From positions 125,321,910-125,385,909 of the forward strand of contig OV884011.1 of the NCBI GenBank assembly GCA_930367205.1: a stretch of 64,000 bases of DNA, given 5' to 3'. The notes beneath the pieces are model-generated. The model was not told the DNA's origin and did not search any database. It saw only the letters and a program-made list of their open reading frames with translations. This document shows positions 14,001 to 27,413 of the stretch, one piece after another (position 1 is the first letter of the stretch; each line of letters begins with the position of its first letter). The position numbers and the translations under genes were made by a program. Source of the stretch: Acanthosoma haemorrhoidale (lineage: Eukaryota > Arthropoda > Insecta > Hemiptera > Acanthosomatidae).

Positions 14001-17000
14001 TGACTGTTCATTGGTCACACAAACACGAAATGAGGAATAGGATAGGATCACTCATTTTTCCTATCAATAATGTCGGGGAATTAGATCGTGAAACTGCTAA
14101 TTAATTATTAGAACATTTTTAAAAAATATTTAACAGCTCTATATTAATTATTGTCTGACGTATAAGATGCTGGAACATGACAGCTGCGAGGTAAGTTCCA
14201 GCCCGAGACGGAGCTTCCAAATATCGGATTAGGCTAATCCAATAGAGCCGTGACTGGATCCCAATGAGCACAATCAGCGCCGCCTGGTGTCTGCTGCGAA
14301 CTTATAGCTTCGCGCTCCGGAGATAAAGTTGTTACTGTCCCGTTAAAAATAACTCTTCGTGTTGTTCCCCTTCTTTTTTTTTTCCAACACTGATATCTTT
14401 CTTTTTATTTAACGAGGAAGTCGTTCCAATCGACATTTTTTCTTATCTCATTCGTTGGTTGATGGTAGTTAAACTCGAAATTCACCATGAATTCTTCATA
14501 ATACACCCCCCATCAACCAGCGTCACAAAAACAGCACCTTGAAGAAGAAGTGAAATTTTTTGATCCTTTCATATGTATAAGCATGTCTTCTTAGCCACCA
14601 TTGACAATAGACAAGAAAAAATTACGAACAAGATTCAGTCTTCCTCAATATTTAGTCAGGGGCTCAACTGATGGTTGATCCAATACCCCAAAAAATATAA
14701 TAATTACAAATATGCATAAGTAAAATTATTTTTGTAACTACTAATAATAACTAAAATAGTTTTTTAACTAAACTTGTGTTAGTTTTCATCTTAACTACAC
14801 TAAGCACATTCAATACATACCTGTAAATAAATGGGTGTATTTGGGATTGGTAGAGGGGATTTCTTATGTGGAAATTAAATATAAAGGTGCATCAGCCTCC
14901 CCACTAAGTATTTTACTTTATTCACTTAATAATAAAATTTGGCCAGTGGAATAAACATTGTTTTAATAAGCAAAGTTCTGTTAGTGTTAACATATCAAAA
15001 AGGGAAAACAACATATTCGGCAAAATACTTGACATCTTAAGGTAACTACAATGTAATACAAAATATTTCCTGCTAATGACCCTCAAGGTTAGGTGCAGTA
15101 AATAAACACATCAAAACATTTTAACATTTAATATTTCATCCTCTTGAGGGTCCTCTCAACCTCATCATATTCAAGGTGATAATTTTTTATTATGCCATAA
15201 TTGTATCAGGTATAATTTAATTATTTGTTTGTTTTAAATCCAAAATATAAAATCATTTCTTCATGTATTTATTTGAATTTGTAATTCTTAATTGTTTTCA
15301 TTAGCTTCCATTGTGTATTTCATTAACATCACACAATGCCAATAAAAAAAATGTTTTCCTTAGGGGCACAGTGTTCAGAGAACTTCATAAGCTATATGCA
15401 AAACATGCTTGTAGAGAATACTTGGAAAACTGGCCAGAGCTGGTGAAATATTGTGGTTATAGAGAGGACAACATTCCTCAACTGCAAGACATCAGTAACT
15501 ACCTCAAAAGTGAGAATTTAAACTATGCTGTGTTAACAGTAAAAAGAAACATTTTTGAAACGAAATTATCCTTTTATCTGTTAGGAAAAACAGGTTATCA
15601 ACTGAGACCAGTAGCTGGATATTTGTCAGCGAGAGATTTTCTAGCTGGTCTTGCATTCAGAGTATTTCACTGCACCCAGTACATCAGGCACAGCTCAGAC
15701 CCATACTATACTCCTGAACCGTAAGTAGCGTTATTGCAACATAGATCACTTTTCTGAAAATATTAATATTGTAATGATAATAATGATATTTGTCAAAAGT
15801 GACTGCTGTCATGAATTGCTGGGCCACATGCCACTATTGGCCTGTCCAAGCTTTGCACAATTTTCTCAAGAGTTGGGTCTCATTTCACTGGGAGCGTCCG
15901 ATTATGATGTAGAAAAGCTTGCAACCGTAAGTATAGATAGTAATATTCGTCGTATCATTTAATGTTATATCATTAAGTTGGCAATTTACTAATTGCATTA
16001 CTCATATTTTAATTTTTAACTTCAAGAATTAAAAATATATTTAATAATGGACTAGCTGGACAATATAGGATGACCTCCGAAAGAAATTAAGAGGTGGAGA
16101 GCTCTGGTCATGGATAAGAATTCAAAAAGTAGTTACTGTACGAAGCCAAAATATTGAGAGGACTGTTTCGCAAAGTTCATTACTTTTCAACAGAAGCTGC
16201 CAATAATGCCATTGCTCTTCTTCTGTCGACATATGGCTTGACATAGAAAAGTTTCTGCCTCCATCACCTATCCCCATGTACCCACCCATACACTTTGTGG
16301 AACATCTTCCTCTCCTGGCAATGAAGCATTCTCTCACAAGACTTAATCTTATCGTTAGAACTTAAATATAATTTAGAGAATTCTAGGTACACTATTAGGT
16401 ATTTTTCCTCTCTTTGACTTCTATACCCCTCTCATTGTTTTGTATTAGTATAGCTCTGAGGTATTTGATGTTTTCAGGTAAAAAATGTTTTTAGGGTTAA
16501 CACTTATCCTCATTAGATATTCTTTTTGGCCAAGGTCCCTTGCAGTTTAATAAGCTTGATCTTTTCAACATTAATGCTTAGAACTAGGGTCTTGTGTCAG
16601 TTGAAAGCACTTGTATAATGAAGTTAAATAATTTATGACGTCTTGAAAAGTTTATATAATTATTTTTCTGGCTAAAACATATGTGCATTCTCATATGTTC
16701 AGCTCTACTTCTTCACTGTTGAATTTGGCATGTGCAAGCAAGATGGAGAACTTAAAGTGTATGGAGCAGGCTTGCTATCATCAATCGCTGAACTCAAGCA
16801 TGCCATTGAAGCCAGTGAAAAGATAAAAAGATTTGATCCAGAAATCACGTGCAAGGAGGAATGCATCATAACATCATATCAAAATGCTTACTATTATACC
16901 GATTCCTTTGAAGAGGCTAAGGAAAAAATGAGGTAACGTCTCTATACATATTTCCCTAATCTGACCAAAGCTGACTTGTAATGATCACAGCTGAATTTGC

Positions 17001-17678
17001 CAGTGAAAACAAATAGCGCACTGAAAATAACAGTAAAAAATTAAATAAGAATAAATTTCCCACTCACCGAATGATCAGATGGCTGTTAGATTTTGGTTGA
17101 ACTTGTCACAGGTTAATCGTACGCTTTTGAATGTAGTAGGGAGCAACATTACTGCTTTCAGCGAATCATGATCATCACAAGTCAGTATTTTATGCTATTA
17201 GCAATTTTAATAGCATTCAATAATAATCTATCTTTTATTTTCTTCATGTCATAGATGAGATATTTAATCACCATTTCTTACAAGCAAAAAAAAAGGGCAG
17301 ATTTTAATTATAGCTAAATAGAAACAATTTAATATAATAGATATTTTGATCATAATAATAAGAGTGGTAATGTATTGACTCACATTAGCAGTTAAAGTTT
17401 TTAAAAAATATTTAAAATGTTTCAGAGCATTTGCGATGAATATTGAAAGACCATTTGGAGTACGCTACAACCCTTACACACAGAGTGTTGAAATTTTAAG
17501 TAATGCACAGAAAATTGCTGCTTTAGTTTCAGAGTTACGAGGTGACCTGTGTATTGTTAGCAATGCTCTGAAACAGATCCATGCACAGGAGGAAACTGTT
17601 GAAACAATTACCCATATGTTACAACAAGGGATCAATCTTGCACCTGATGAAAAGAAGAATAGCCCTGAAGAGGACTGA
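8099..17678 (+). CDS. Trh: Tryptophan 5-hydroxylase (neuronal type), 11 coding exons
   Basis: Converts tryptophan to 5-hydroxytryptophan with iron, O2 and tetrahydrobiopterin, the rate-limiting step of serotonin synthesis. Exons: 8,099-8,182; 9,082-9,189; 10,575-10,785; 11,522-11,619; 11,929-11,996; 12,846-12,896; 15,364-15,509; 15,585-15,720; 15,800-15,926; 16,703-16,932; 17,426-17,678. All have GT/AG ends and join in frame to 503 residues. The ACT regulatory domain is at about 45-120 ([19 protein letters not shown]). The catalytic core starts near [10 protein letters not shown]. Iron ligands His305 and His310 (CCHELLGH) and Glu350 (TVEFG) have the family spacing. A C-terminal helix allows tetramers. 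TPH rather than phenylalanine hydroxylase is supported by [24 protein letters not shown] and [13 protein letters not shown]. The start lies behind a possible acceptor, suggesting a 5' UTR exon. The least certain exon is the first. Confidence 0.95.
13732..13998 (-). CDS. Hypothetical 88-residue ORF inside Trh intron 6, antisense
   Basis: An ATG-started open frame encodes a basic N-terminus ([11 protein letters not shown]), then a charged segment ([20 protein letters not shown]) and an acidic/aromatic tail. It reads more like real protein than the surrounding frames, with mixed composition and no runs. I do not recognise the family. It lies on the strand opposite to Trh, in the 2.5-kb intron 12,897-15,363, next to a GC-richer patch at about 14,160-14,340, so it may belong to an unidentified transposon. 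An AATAAA-like signal (TTTATT on + near 13,727) sits just past its stop. Confidence 0.3.
   Translation of the reverse strand: MPRSRRNTKNTCVGIDVISGRLIHEPNASISSRQTFVLTHGGRNRLNIYFREPSLEALSTFFGYLVEEKPEEFRMFETHFANRVEKLA
16130..16620 (-). pseudogene. Possible non-LTR RT thumb-region remnant in Trh intron 9
   Basis: On the minus strand broken frames give [20 protein letters not shown], resembling the KYLG..-ERI segment after the RT palm in several LINE clades, followed by [14 protein letters not shown]. There are stops and frame changes throughout and no termini can be set. The call is tentative. Confidence 0.35.
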
Positions 17679-20592
17679 TTTAGAAATGAGGTGATTTCGG
17701 ACTTGTTCGACCAATGAATGCAGAGATATCTTTTTGGCAAAACGGAAAAGCAAGCTATGGAAATATTCATATTATTCTATCATAAATTTCAATGTACTTA
17801 AAATTAAAAACATATTGCAATTTATTGTTTTGATTTTTATTTCTGGAAATACCGCCATTTCTCCACTTTTTTTTTTTCTAAACAGAAAGCATACCACATT
17901 CTTTTTAGAGACTTCTTAGAAAAATCAGAATTAGTTGAAAACTCAGGATGTCAATTAAAAAATTGTGCTAGCTATTGGACAGTTTTTTTTGTTTATTAAT
18001 GAACGTCACATTACTAATAATAGAAGATCACAAATATATTAACTTTATCCTCAAACTCATTGAGGTGCGTATCCATTAACTAGTATACACACAAGTTTTA
18101 CTTAACACCACCATGAAAAACACAAATTCTACTAAAATTTTTTATTATTGATCGATAGTTCCAATTATAATATTTACATCATTAACTGACTAAATATACA
18201 TTGTACAAAGTGCGTGTGGTTCTAGTTTTTTATTTATTAATCCTAAGAAAGTTTTTCACCTCTTTTATCCTAAGGCTGGGTTAATGCATAAAACCAAAAT
18301 AACAACATTTATTACAATCAATCAGGAATTTGGTCAACGAACATGAGTTATTGAGTTCTTTTACACAAACAACATTGCAAAGTTCATTACTCAAACCATT
18401 CACATAATAAAATAATGTTGAAATACTAGTTTATATAAAAAGGCTTGGTTGGCTTGATGTTGAATTAAAAGACTACCTTCACCCGGTTTATCATGTTAAT
18501 TAATTTGTTATATTTTTAAATTTTGTCATAACAGCATAAAACAATTTAAACTATGATTGCGTAAGATTATAGAATTTTTTGCTAATTGTATACCGTGTAA
18601 TCATGAATTTTGACTTTAAAAAAAATTGACTTATGTAGTAGCCCACAAGTAGCTTGGGAAAATATATTAGGTTAAAGCTCTGTAACACTTTTGAATGGCT
18701 AAATCATGTACAATTTATTTTATTTTATATTGTGTTTATTACACAAAAAGTTTAAAAAATATAATCGCTATATTTTTACAGCCATGAACTTATAATAAAT
18801 GACATTTACCAATTTAAACTAAAGTTCATATTCTTTAAAAAAGCAATGGTAGCTGCCCCTCCCGAAAAAAGAGCCACTCGCCTCAGTGGTTCACAAAATG
18901 GCATCTGTAATTCAAACTTGTCTCTAGCAGTTTTTTAGCAGGAATAATTAAAGAAGCTAGGGATTGGTTCCTGATCTGCTAAACCCAAAACAGTATTTGT
19001 TGTTGATACTGACAATTTCAAGAGCACTGTGTTAATGAAAGAGAAAGAGGAAGCATGGACTTCACATGAAAATATTAGGAGCCGAGAGTTTTCTGTGTAG
19101 TCACAAGAAAGCCTCATCAGTGCCAAACCACCCAAATATTCATGCTCCATCGCAACTGTGTCACAGTAATGTCTTTCTGAACTGCATAATTCAAAAATGT
19201 GGGCTCTGATCTAGTGGCTGTTGATGTACTGGTAGCAGCAATCATTTGAAACTTTATGTTCTGTCTTCCTTTTCAAGTGGTAAAAGTATCATTCATAGGC
19301 TGTTAATATAATGGTTGCAGAGATTTACCAACTTTTCCAAATCAAATGCATCTTTTGGAAATAGCCCATGTTTAGTTATTGATGATCATCAGTATACTAT
19401 TAATATATTAGTAATACATAATACACAATGGTACTATTATGTTAATACCCCACCAGTTCAAATATCCATCCATCTAGATAAACTGCATAACTAAAAATGA
19501 ACCAATTGTTCTTATGATTGATAAAAAAGTTGGACGACAAAGTAAGGCTTGTTTTTTATACTCACTTTATTACTGACATGGAAGCATGATTCTTATTAAT
19601 AATTAATTATAATAGACGTGTAAAGAAGTTTATTTGAAGCGATTGTTGCTGGTCTTCTTATCTAGATAGGCGGATCTTTGAACTTGAGGATTTATAGTAG
19701 GGAATAAATATTGGTAAAAACAGGAAACAAAGAACAACTAACTTAATAATAAAAATCAAAATTTATTCATTTTTTTATAAAATTAAAAAAAAATAACAAC
19801 TTCTTAAATTAAAAATTTAACCTGAGGAAAGGATCGTTTGTCAGTACACAAACAGAAAACTCACTCCATCAATCAAAGATCTGTTGGTCACCAGAGGCAG
19901 TAAGTTCACTGATATGTTTGATCTATACACAAACATGAGTTGAATTTAGTTATTTCTCATGACATGAATGTTATATGTTATGAAATGTGTGAAACATAAA
20001 AATATGATTACCAAGACAGTTTAATATTTAAAATAATCCACTTGCCTTAATTTCAGAGGGTAAGCAAGGAAACTTGAGTGTACACTTATTGGGCATAAGA
20101 AAAAAAAGTGTGCATTGTAATTGTTAAATATTATTATTAACAATATTTCTTTGACAACTGATGTAATAAACATAATAAAAAGAACACTTTAATACCTACT
20201 GAAATATGTACTTGCATGGACAATGTCAAAAAGAAACTTTAGATATATATAGAACAGAAATATTGACAGAAGAAAAAAAATACACATTTTTAAATACAAT
20301 TCAAGGGATTTGAAACCTAACTAACACTTTCAGGCTTACTACCACAGACATGAACTTAATATCATTAGGACATACAAAGTGGTTAAATATTGTTATTAAT
20401 ATTATTGTAAAATACCAGATCCCAAGTTGTGCCTGTAATTTCTTGAAACTTTAAACAAAGTTTTTTTATAGAAACTTTTTGAATAAAGTAAATACATTTT
20501 TGCATTCATGAGGAAGAATATAAAAATTAAATAATTGATAAAATATGTGATTGAAACATAATTGTTGAAACTTACTTTGATTAATGTCAAAT
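17679..20592. other. Intergenic between the convergent Trh and Arp6 genes
   Basis: This holds the 3' UTRs of Trh (+) and Arp6 (-). It is strongly AT-rich. The stretch at about 18,840-19,330 is slightly less AT-rich and has a short minus-strand frame (18,935-19,150), but stops are dense around it and no domain is visible. I assign no gene. Confidence 0.5.
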
Positions 20593-23500
20593 TTAAGTTG
20601 AGTCAAATCTTTCCATGAGGATTGGAGATCCCTCTTCTTCATACTCTTCTTTTGTGACAACAAAAGAATAGAATTCTGGGTCCTTACTGATAAGTTTTCC
20701 TCCATGCCATGCATAAGTAACAGGGCTATGAAAAATATAAATTATTTTCTATTAATTTTCAGAGAATTAATGTATATATAACAAAGAAAGAAGGGTCTTG
20801 CTCTTTGGAACTTTGCTCTTAAGACAAATCAAAAAACAAATAGAAATGAAATAAACAGTGATGATCTTATTCATTTCATTTCAACTCAGTTCTATCCAGT
20901 AATATTGATTTTAATTATATATTGAGTACTTCCCATCAGTGATTAAAGATAGGTAAAAGACGCTAGATTTTCTGCTGTTGCAGAAACCTGCTGCTATGAT
21001 AATGTTTTTCTCACCATTTAATGTATATTATTTAATTTAGTATTCAGGTAATAAAACTCACTTAACAGGAAGCGTTATGTTGACTTCATATTCATCAGGT
21101 GCAGAAGCTCTGACATCTTTGTACAGCCGTTGCTTAAACCCTGCAAACAGCGCACAACCTCCAGTCAAAACAATATTCCTGTATAGATGCGAGCGAGACT
21201 CTTCTGGACAGGCTTGGATGCTATCAATAACAGCTTCGGCAATGCCCATTTCATTAATACCAATATCAGAAGGAGTGAATAGTAACTCTGGAACAGCAAA
21301 CCTTTCATTGTTCAATCTCAGCTTTTGCTGAAAAAAAAAGCAACAATATTTTTAGTAGTATTTTCTTATTTTAATTATTATATTAATTTGAAATGAGGTA
21401 CAAAACCATTTCGGTGTTGATTTTTAAAGTATGTACAAAGAATGTAGCCTTTATACAAAAAAAGCCTTTTTACAAGTACAAAGAATGGACCTCAAGCACC
21501 TTATCTTAAAATGAATTAAAATAACTATATAATAATACACAGTTAAAATAAGAATGATATGTATGGCAAAAAAATATAACCCCCTTTCTTCCATGATTTC
21601 ACCAGTGATCTTTCTATTTGAAATGCTTAGATAAAAAGGCAAATAATATAAATAACGGTGATAACATACTTGTTCTGTAACTGGTGGTTTATCTAATGTT
21701 TGAGCATAGCCACGGCGAAGATTAGTAAAATCTGGTAAGATATAGTCTCTAACTATATCATTTTCAGGGTACTTCTTTTTCGCAGCAGCCATATCAGCCA
21801 TGTAATCAGTTGAAACAAAACATGTGTCTTCTTTAACCTGGTTCATAACATACGTTTCCTCCATTACATGAAGTTGTCTAAAACACGTTGGGTTACATTT
21901 AAACTGAACTATTTTTTTGTTTCAATTTAATTTAATACAGAAAACAATATTACCTGTACGATATTAAATCCTTCAAGTGGTTTGTTAAAATTTTACCACC
22001 CACATTTATCCTCCTTATTTCATTTTTCTGTTTCTTTCCTTTAATGTAAGGAGAAATATGAGTAAAACTATAACCTGTATCAATTACTAGGCAGCATAGA
22101 GCACTTGGATTGTCATGGCGGTAGTGATACTCAGATAAACTGCCAGCTTAAAAAAAAAAAAAACTGATTAAATTGTAAATCTTTAAAATACTTTCTAAAT
22201 TGTTTTTTACTAGGTCAGTGATATCCCTGCCCTCCTAGGATTTCTTAGGTGTTAAAATATGCTGTATATGTATATGTATAAAATATACCATCGGCCTGTG
22301 CTCTACGAACTAGAAGGCGACATGCCAGAGCCGCCTGCTTCTAGATACAGGTACGATGGGACCTCATAAGCATCTCATCGAGACCGAGTTGCCCACAATT
22401 ACGCCCCTGAGACACACCTGGGATATTGATTACGCTATCTATCAGCTCCGAGCCGCCGATGCATCGATCCCGAAATTTTCTCCGAAGCCCCCTTCGCTGA
22501 GGAAACCTCCGGATCACATTCTACAACTGATTAAACAGGGACTTAAAACCGGTTTAGAATGCTCTCACAAACCAAGTTAAGTCCCTAATGGCCCAGTGGA
22601 AAAACTCGGTTTGGGAAGACCGCTTCACCAGTCTCCACGGTGACCACAAGCAATTGTGGAAACTCGTGAAGAGATGTAGGTCCAAAAAGAACAGTGTAAG
22701 GTTGGCCGTCAACGGGCAGTTCATCCCCACCACCGAAGAGACGGATCACTGTGAGCCGTGGCCAAGGTGAGTCAATAGTAGCCCTCGATCACCCCTCCCC
22801 CTCCCTCCCCACCACTACCAAAATCTACACCTCCCACCGGCAGGTCACTGGCTTCATTCGAAGAACGAACGGGTACAAGGCACCTGGTGAAGACGGGATC
22901 CAGAACATCTTACTCAAGCAAGTACCGAGGAAAGGAATCTCATACATCACCAACGTGTTGAACTCCTGCTTCAGGCTGCACTATTTCCCTCAGAACTGGA
23001 AGCAAGCTGTGGTCGTCCCCCTGCTGAAACCAGCGAAAAGCGGTTATGAGCCATCTCATTACCGCCCCATCAGTCTGCTGACTCAACTCTCGAAGCTGTT
23101 TGAGAATAATCATCCACCTACATCTCTCCGAGCAATGCGAGACGCAAGAAGTCACCCCACCAGAGCAGACTGGTTTCAGCACAGGCTTAAGTGCGAACAA
23201 CAACTTGGTGAGACTGCAACACCACGTCGCATCGAACGTCCGGAGCAACAGAGCTACCGCTATGATCTCACTGGAATGTTCGAAAGCTTTCGACTCTGTT
23301 GACCACCACACCCTACTCCAACGTCTGAGGGAATACAAATTCTCGGATCAGCTGCAGAACCTGATGACGTCATACCTCACAGGCAGAACTTTTTCAGTTC
23401 GGATAGGTACCACGTCTACGACCCGAAGAAAATACATTGCCGGTGTCCCCCAAGGATCAGTGCTAGCCCCCCTGCTGTTCAACATCTACACCGCCCACAT

Positions 23501-26427
23501 CGTAGGAGCCTCGTACCCCAACTGCGAGGTATCAGCGTATGCAGACGAAATAGGTGTCTACAGCACTAGCATCAATCCCACCAGAGCCCTGAAATTTGCT
23601 GAGAGCGCCAGTCAATACATTGCTGAGAAACTTGACGCCGTCAACATCAAAGTCAACCCGGCCAAGACGCAAGGAATTATATTTAGTTATAAATCTGGAA
23701 GAAAGAAGTTACCTAAATCCTTCGTCTTAGACGGCAAAGAGTGCACCGTGAGCAACAATCTTGGGATTACCCTCGGTAGACACTTGTCGTTCACGACACA
23801 TCTCAGCAAGAAGTTAAAGAGTGTTAGGAAAAAGTTCTACAGCCTAGGACACCTACTTCACATCCTGGCTTTATCAGTACGGCTCAAGCTGCTGATTTAC
23901 CAGAGCATCCTGAGACCTGCTTGGATGTACGGGACCCCACTATTCAAGTATCTAACTCCTAACACTCAAAAAACGCTCCAGCAATTCCAGAACAGAGTTC
24001 TCCGCACCTCCCTCAAACATACACCGTTCGACGGAATGAAGGCAGACAAGATCCATGAAAAATTTGAAGTGCTCACCATCCAAGATTTTATCAAGAGACA
24101 ACACATCAAATCAATCAACATAGTAAAAATCAAAGTTTCATAGTAAAATAATTGGTTTAAGTAAAAGATGATATGGTCGCTATAAAAAAAATTTCAAGAT
24201 AGTTACTACTATGACGTTCTTTCCATTTCTACAAACTTTTAGAAGGCTCTTCATGTTTTATTTGTTTCTATAAGCTTTACAGAGTTATATTCGTCTAAAC
24301 TTGAGCTCAAATACCATTGGCACTGACACCAATCATCTTAGCCACCATGAAAACTGTGGATTTGAACTAATCTATCATTTGGACGTTTTATTTTTCACTC
24401 CTTCTCACACTCATTGCTGATGGAGTTGAACTTGACTTTAGGTGGCATCAGAAACGTCACTATTCATCTCAGTGACCTAAAAAACAATGGATTCAACACT
24501 GATATGGTGTTTTCAATTACTTTTACAGATCTCCCCCACCCTCATTCCCCGTGTGGGCCAAAAGCCCAGGAAGGGGTAAAAAAAAAAAAAATCTCCCCCA
24601 CCATAGAGGTGTTTATCACCACAGTATTTTTTCAAGATTGGCCACATATGACAAGAAGTTTGGTGTAAATTGTACACACCCAAATTGTACTATTGTATAA
24701 ATTGTACTTTATTTACAATGTAGACCAGAAATGGCTGGATTTTTTGGAGGTATTTTCAGCACCTCAAAAGATTAAATTACCTCATGAACTTCTTCCTGCC
24801 CTAATCTGGAGTAAATAAGAGTGACAAACCAAATGAATAAAACATAACTAAATCAACGATGACATAAGCAGATGATCTAAAACCTCTAAGGTTTCAATGA
24901 AGCACTAGTAAGTCCAAGTAAGAAAGACATAATGAAAGAGATAAAAATAAAGTATAAAATTATTTCATAAGTTAATAGATTTCATAAGCTAGTAGATAAG
25001 AAAATAGGCAAAATAAATAAGGTGCTGGTTCACTTCATGTTACTAATTGTCAGGTAGGCCATGATATGCACAACCAAAATATAATATTAAAAATAAAATC
25101 AGTAAAGAATAGTAATAATTTTATGTATAAATATACATCATTTAAAGATTCAACATCCTCAATACTGATTTTAAGTTTAAACAAAAATTAATAAATTTTG
25201 CTGAAATTTATACAAAATAAGTTTTATTGCATGAAAATCTTAGTATCCGTATATCTAACATTCTAATAAGTAATTGAAGTATTCATATTAAGGAGTAATT
25301 ATTTTTATTAAAGGTAATTCATTGAAAAACAACTAGTGTGGTAGAAAAAGGATTACATTTGAAACATTCTCGTCTATTTATTTTGGCCAGGGGGCAAGGC
25401 ATTGAACATGATATATTTTTCAGTGGTCACTGTTATAAACTTATGTTTTACAAGGGTCAGTATTACGTTCCATTTTTTAGTTTTACTCCTTTGTAGCTGG
25501 TCACCTATCCGGGAGGGTTCATGGACAATAGATACTCTCCACCTTTATTATACCTATAATATATATTATATAAAGTGTATACAATAATTGTATGGCATAC
25601 TAAAAGTACTTCCCTGGGAAGAACTTAAACCTTTTCCTGCCTACTATCCACCAATTGATACCAAACCACATATCAATAAAATCAATGGTAGTATTTAGTT
25701 TAAACCTTCTAGCATATCAAATATATACATACAGCTCTGATGCAGTAAAGAATACATTAATTCATACCGTTCATCCTAAGGAAAGCTTGGCACTCGTATT
25801 CTTCAAAAAATATTTCTGCAATAGCTTCTTGAATACTGGCAAAATTAAAATAGGGTTCAGTGATAATTACAGGGGTTTCCGAAAAATTTGATGGGCAGCA
25901 TTCTTTACTGAATATGTAATCCCAAACTGTCTTTTGATAATCCCAGTTTATTAATAAGCCCTGAAATTAAATAGCCATAATTATGCCAAAATACAAAAAT
26001 AATAAAATTATTACAGAAATATAACAGTAAAAACACCTTCTGAAAAGGTAATAGATAAAATAATCCAGAAGCATCCCTGCATTCTTCTACCTGATCACCA
26101 ACAAAAAGTCTTCGTCTCTCACTTTTAGCCTTCATTATACAATTTGGAATAATTCTGTAAAAAAAATATATACCAAGGAACATCAACTATATATAATTGT
26201 GTATTTGTATGTGTGTATTAACAAAAACCTGTATACATATTTAAAAAATTAAAGATTAAAAAGTACACCAGAGTATATATTATTCAATTATCATAAGATA
26301 ACATAAATTAGATTAACTAACGTGACACCATTATAATAAATAAAAATTACTTTGGTTCTTTGGCACGAGAATGTTCAACTTTAACACTAAACCCGCCATT
26401 GTCCAGAATGTATGCGTTATCTACCAT
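20593..26427 (-). CDS. Arp6: Actin-related protein 6, 7 exons
   Basis: Nuclear actin-fold subunit of the SWR1/SRCAP remodeller that exchanges H2A for H2A.Z; in flies Arp6 is also linked to heterochromatin. Exons in transcript order (descending): 26,427-26,351; 26,154-26,037; 25,960-25,768; 22,146-21,954; 21,877-21,670; 21,327-21,062; 20,725-20,593. They join in frame to 395 residues (human ACTR6 has 396). Visible family marks are LDNGG near residue 8, [12 protein letters not shown] before residue 65, [17 protein letters not shown] at 152-159, [35 protein letters not shown] at about 272-286, NIVLTGG at 314-320 and [11 protein letters not shown] near the C-terminus. Intron 3 (22,147-25,767) is enlarged by transposons. 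The gene is head to head with Prmt5. No lesion seen. Confidence 0.96.
22285..24125 (+). mobile_element. Jockey-type LINE fragment in Arp6 intron 3, RT catalytically dead
   Basis: The element starts inside the end of the endonuclease domain ([15 protein letters not shown]) and runs through the linker ([18 protein letters not shown]) and RT ([81 protein letters not shown]). The reading frame breaks at about 22,580-22,600, 22,750 and 23,100-23,200. The motif A aspartate is Glu (codon 23,274-23,276) and the second motif C aspartate is Glu (23,547-23,549). Both ends are truncated, with no poly(A) and no clear target duplication. It is related to, but clearly diverged from, the copy at 55,170-57,850 and inserted opposite to Arp6 transcription. 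Confidence 0.9.
24541..24590 (+). mobile_element. 50-bp retro-insertion with poly(A) and 12-bp target duplication
   Basis: ATCTCCCCCACC at 24,529-24,540 is repeated exactly at 24,591-24,602. Between them lie ~37 bases of GC-rich sequence and an A-run of about 13. This is the signature of target-primed reverse transcription after extreme 5' truncation. The source element is not identifiable from the short body. Confidence 0.85.
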
Positions 26428-27413
26428 ATCTGTCCTGTTTTTCACTAGTAAATCAACGAAAACTAATTCAATGCTAAAATTAAATCTTTACTACTAAAGA
26501 AAATTTAAGTCATAAGGTTATGCCCGGTTAAGCAGGAGAAGAAACCTCCCGGAAAATAAACCAAAGAGGAATAGCTATCAAAACAGTTTATTATTATAAA
26601 ACCAAATAGGCTGAATCAGCAGGCCCTAGACTTAATTACCAAGGACAGAAAACCATCAATTGCGGACGTTACCCTACTTGGTTTAGCTAATATTCAACTG
26701 CCAATAAAACTGAAAATAGTTTAATAAACAAAACATTATATAAATTAAATATTAGAAAGAATGATATCGGATAAATAATGAAATTGAGTTTACTTTTGAA
26801 ATAGTAACTTTAATTAGCGTGAAATGGCTAGTATAGGTAGTAAAAGTTTTTCTCAGTTATGTAACGGCTTTGATGTTTTCACAGTACCGAAAGATAATGT
26901 ATGTAGAGAAAAATACGACACTGAAAAATTGTCAATTCAAACGTACTTTCAACGTTGGCCATTCAACTGAGATATGAGATTCCTTTCTTTGTTAATTGTA
27001 GCTGTTGTATATCCTTTATGATGTTAGTCTTAATACTGGCGATAATCGTTCCAAAAAGGGGGGTAAAATGGGTAGGGTAATGGAAAGACTAGAGAGGGAG
27101 ACAGATGCGGGGGTCTCCTGTACTCGTAGCGGAGGAATCAAGCAATAGTGCCCTACTCACTGCTTGTGAACTCCCAGTCTGACCTATCCCTACCAACGCC
27201 TACTGTCACCTCCAAGTGGTACCCCCTGGGGAGTCCGATGGACTCGCGGACGACAGAGGCGGGATCTCCCCATGGAATCCATGTGGAGATCTCCTAAACA
27301 CCCAAGCCAAGTGTAGAGGAGCTCGAGCTGTGGCCGAATGGCAGGGGGTGTATAAAAATGCACTGTCTCTAATCGACCCCCCTTGGGGCACCAGGCGCAC
27401 CCCATTGTAATAA

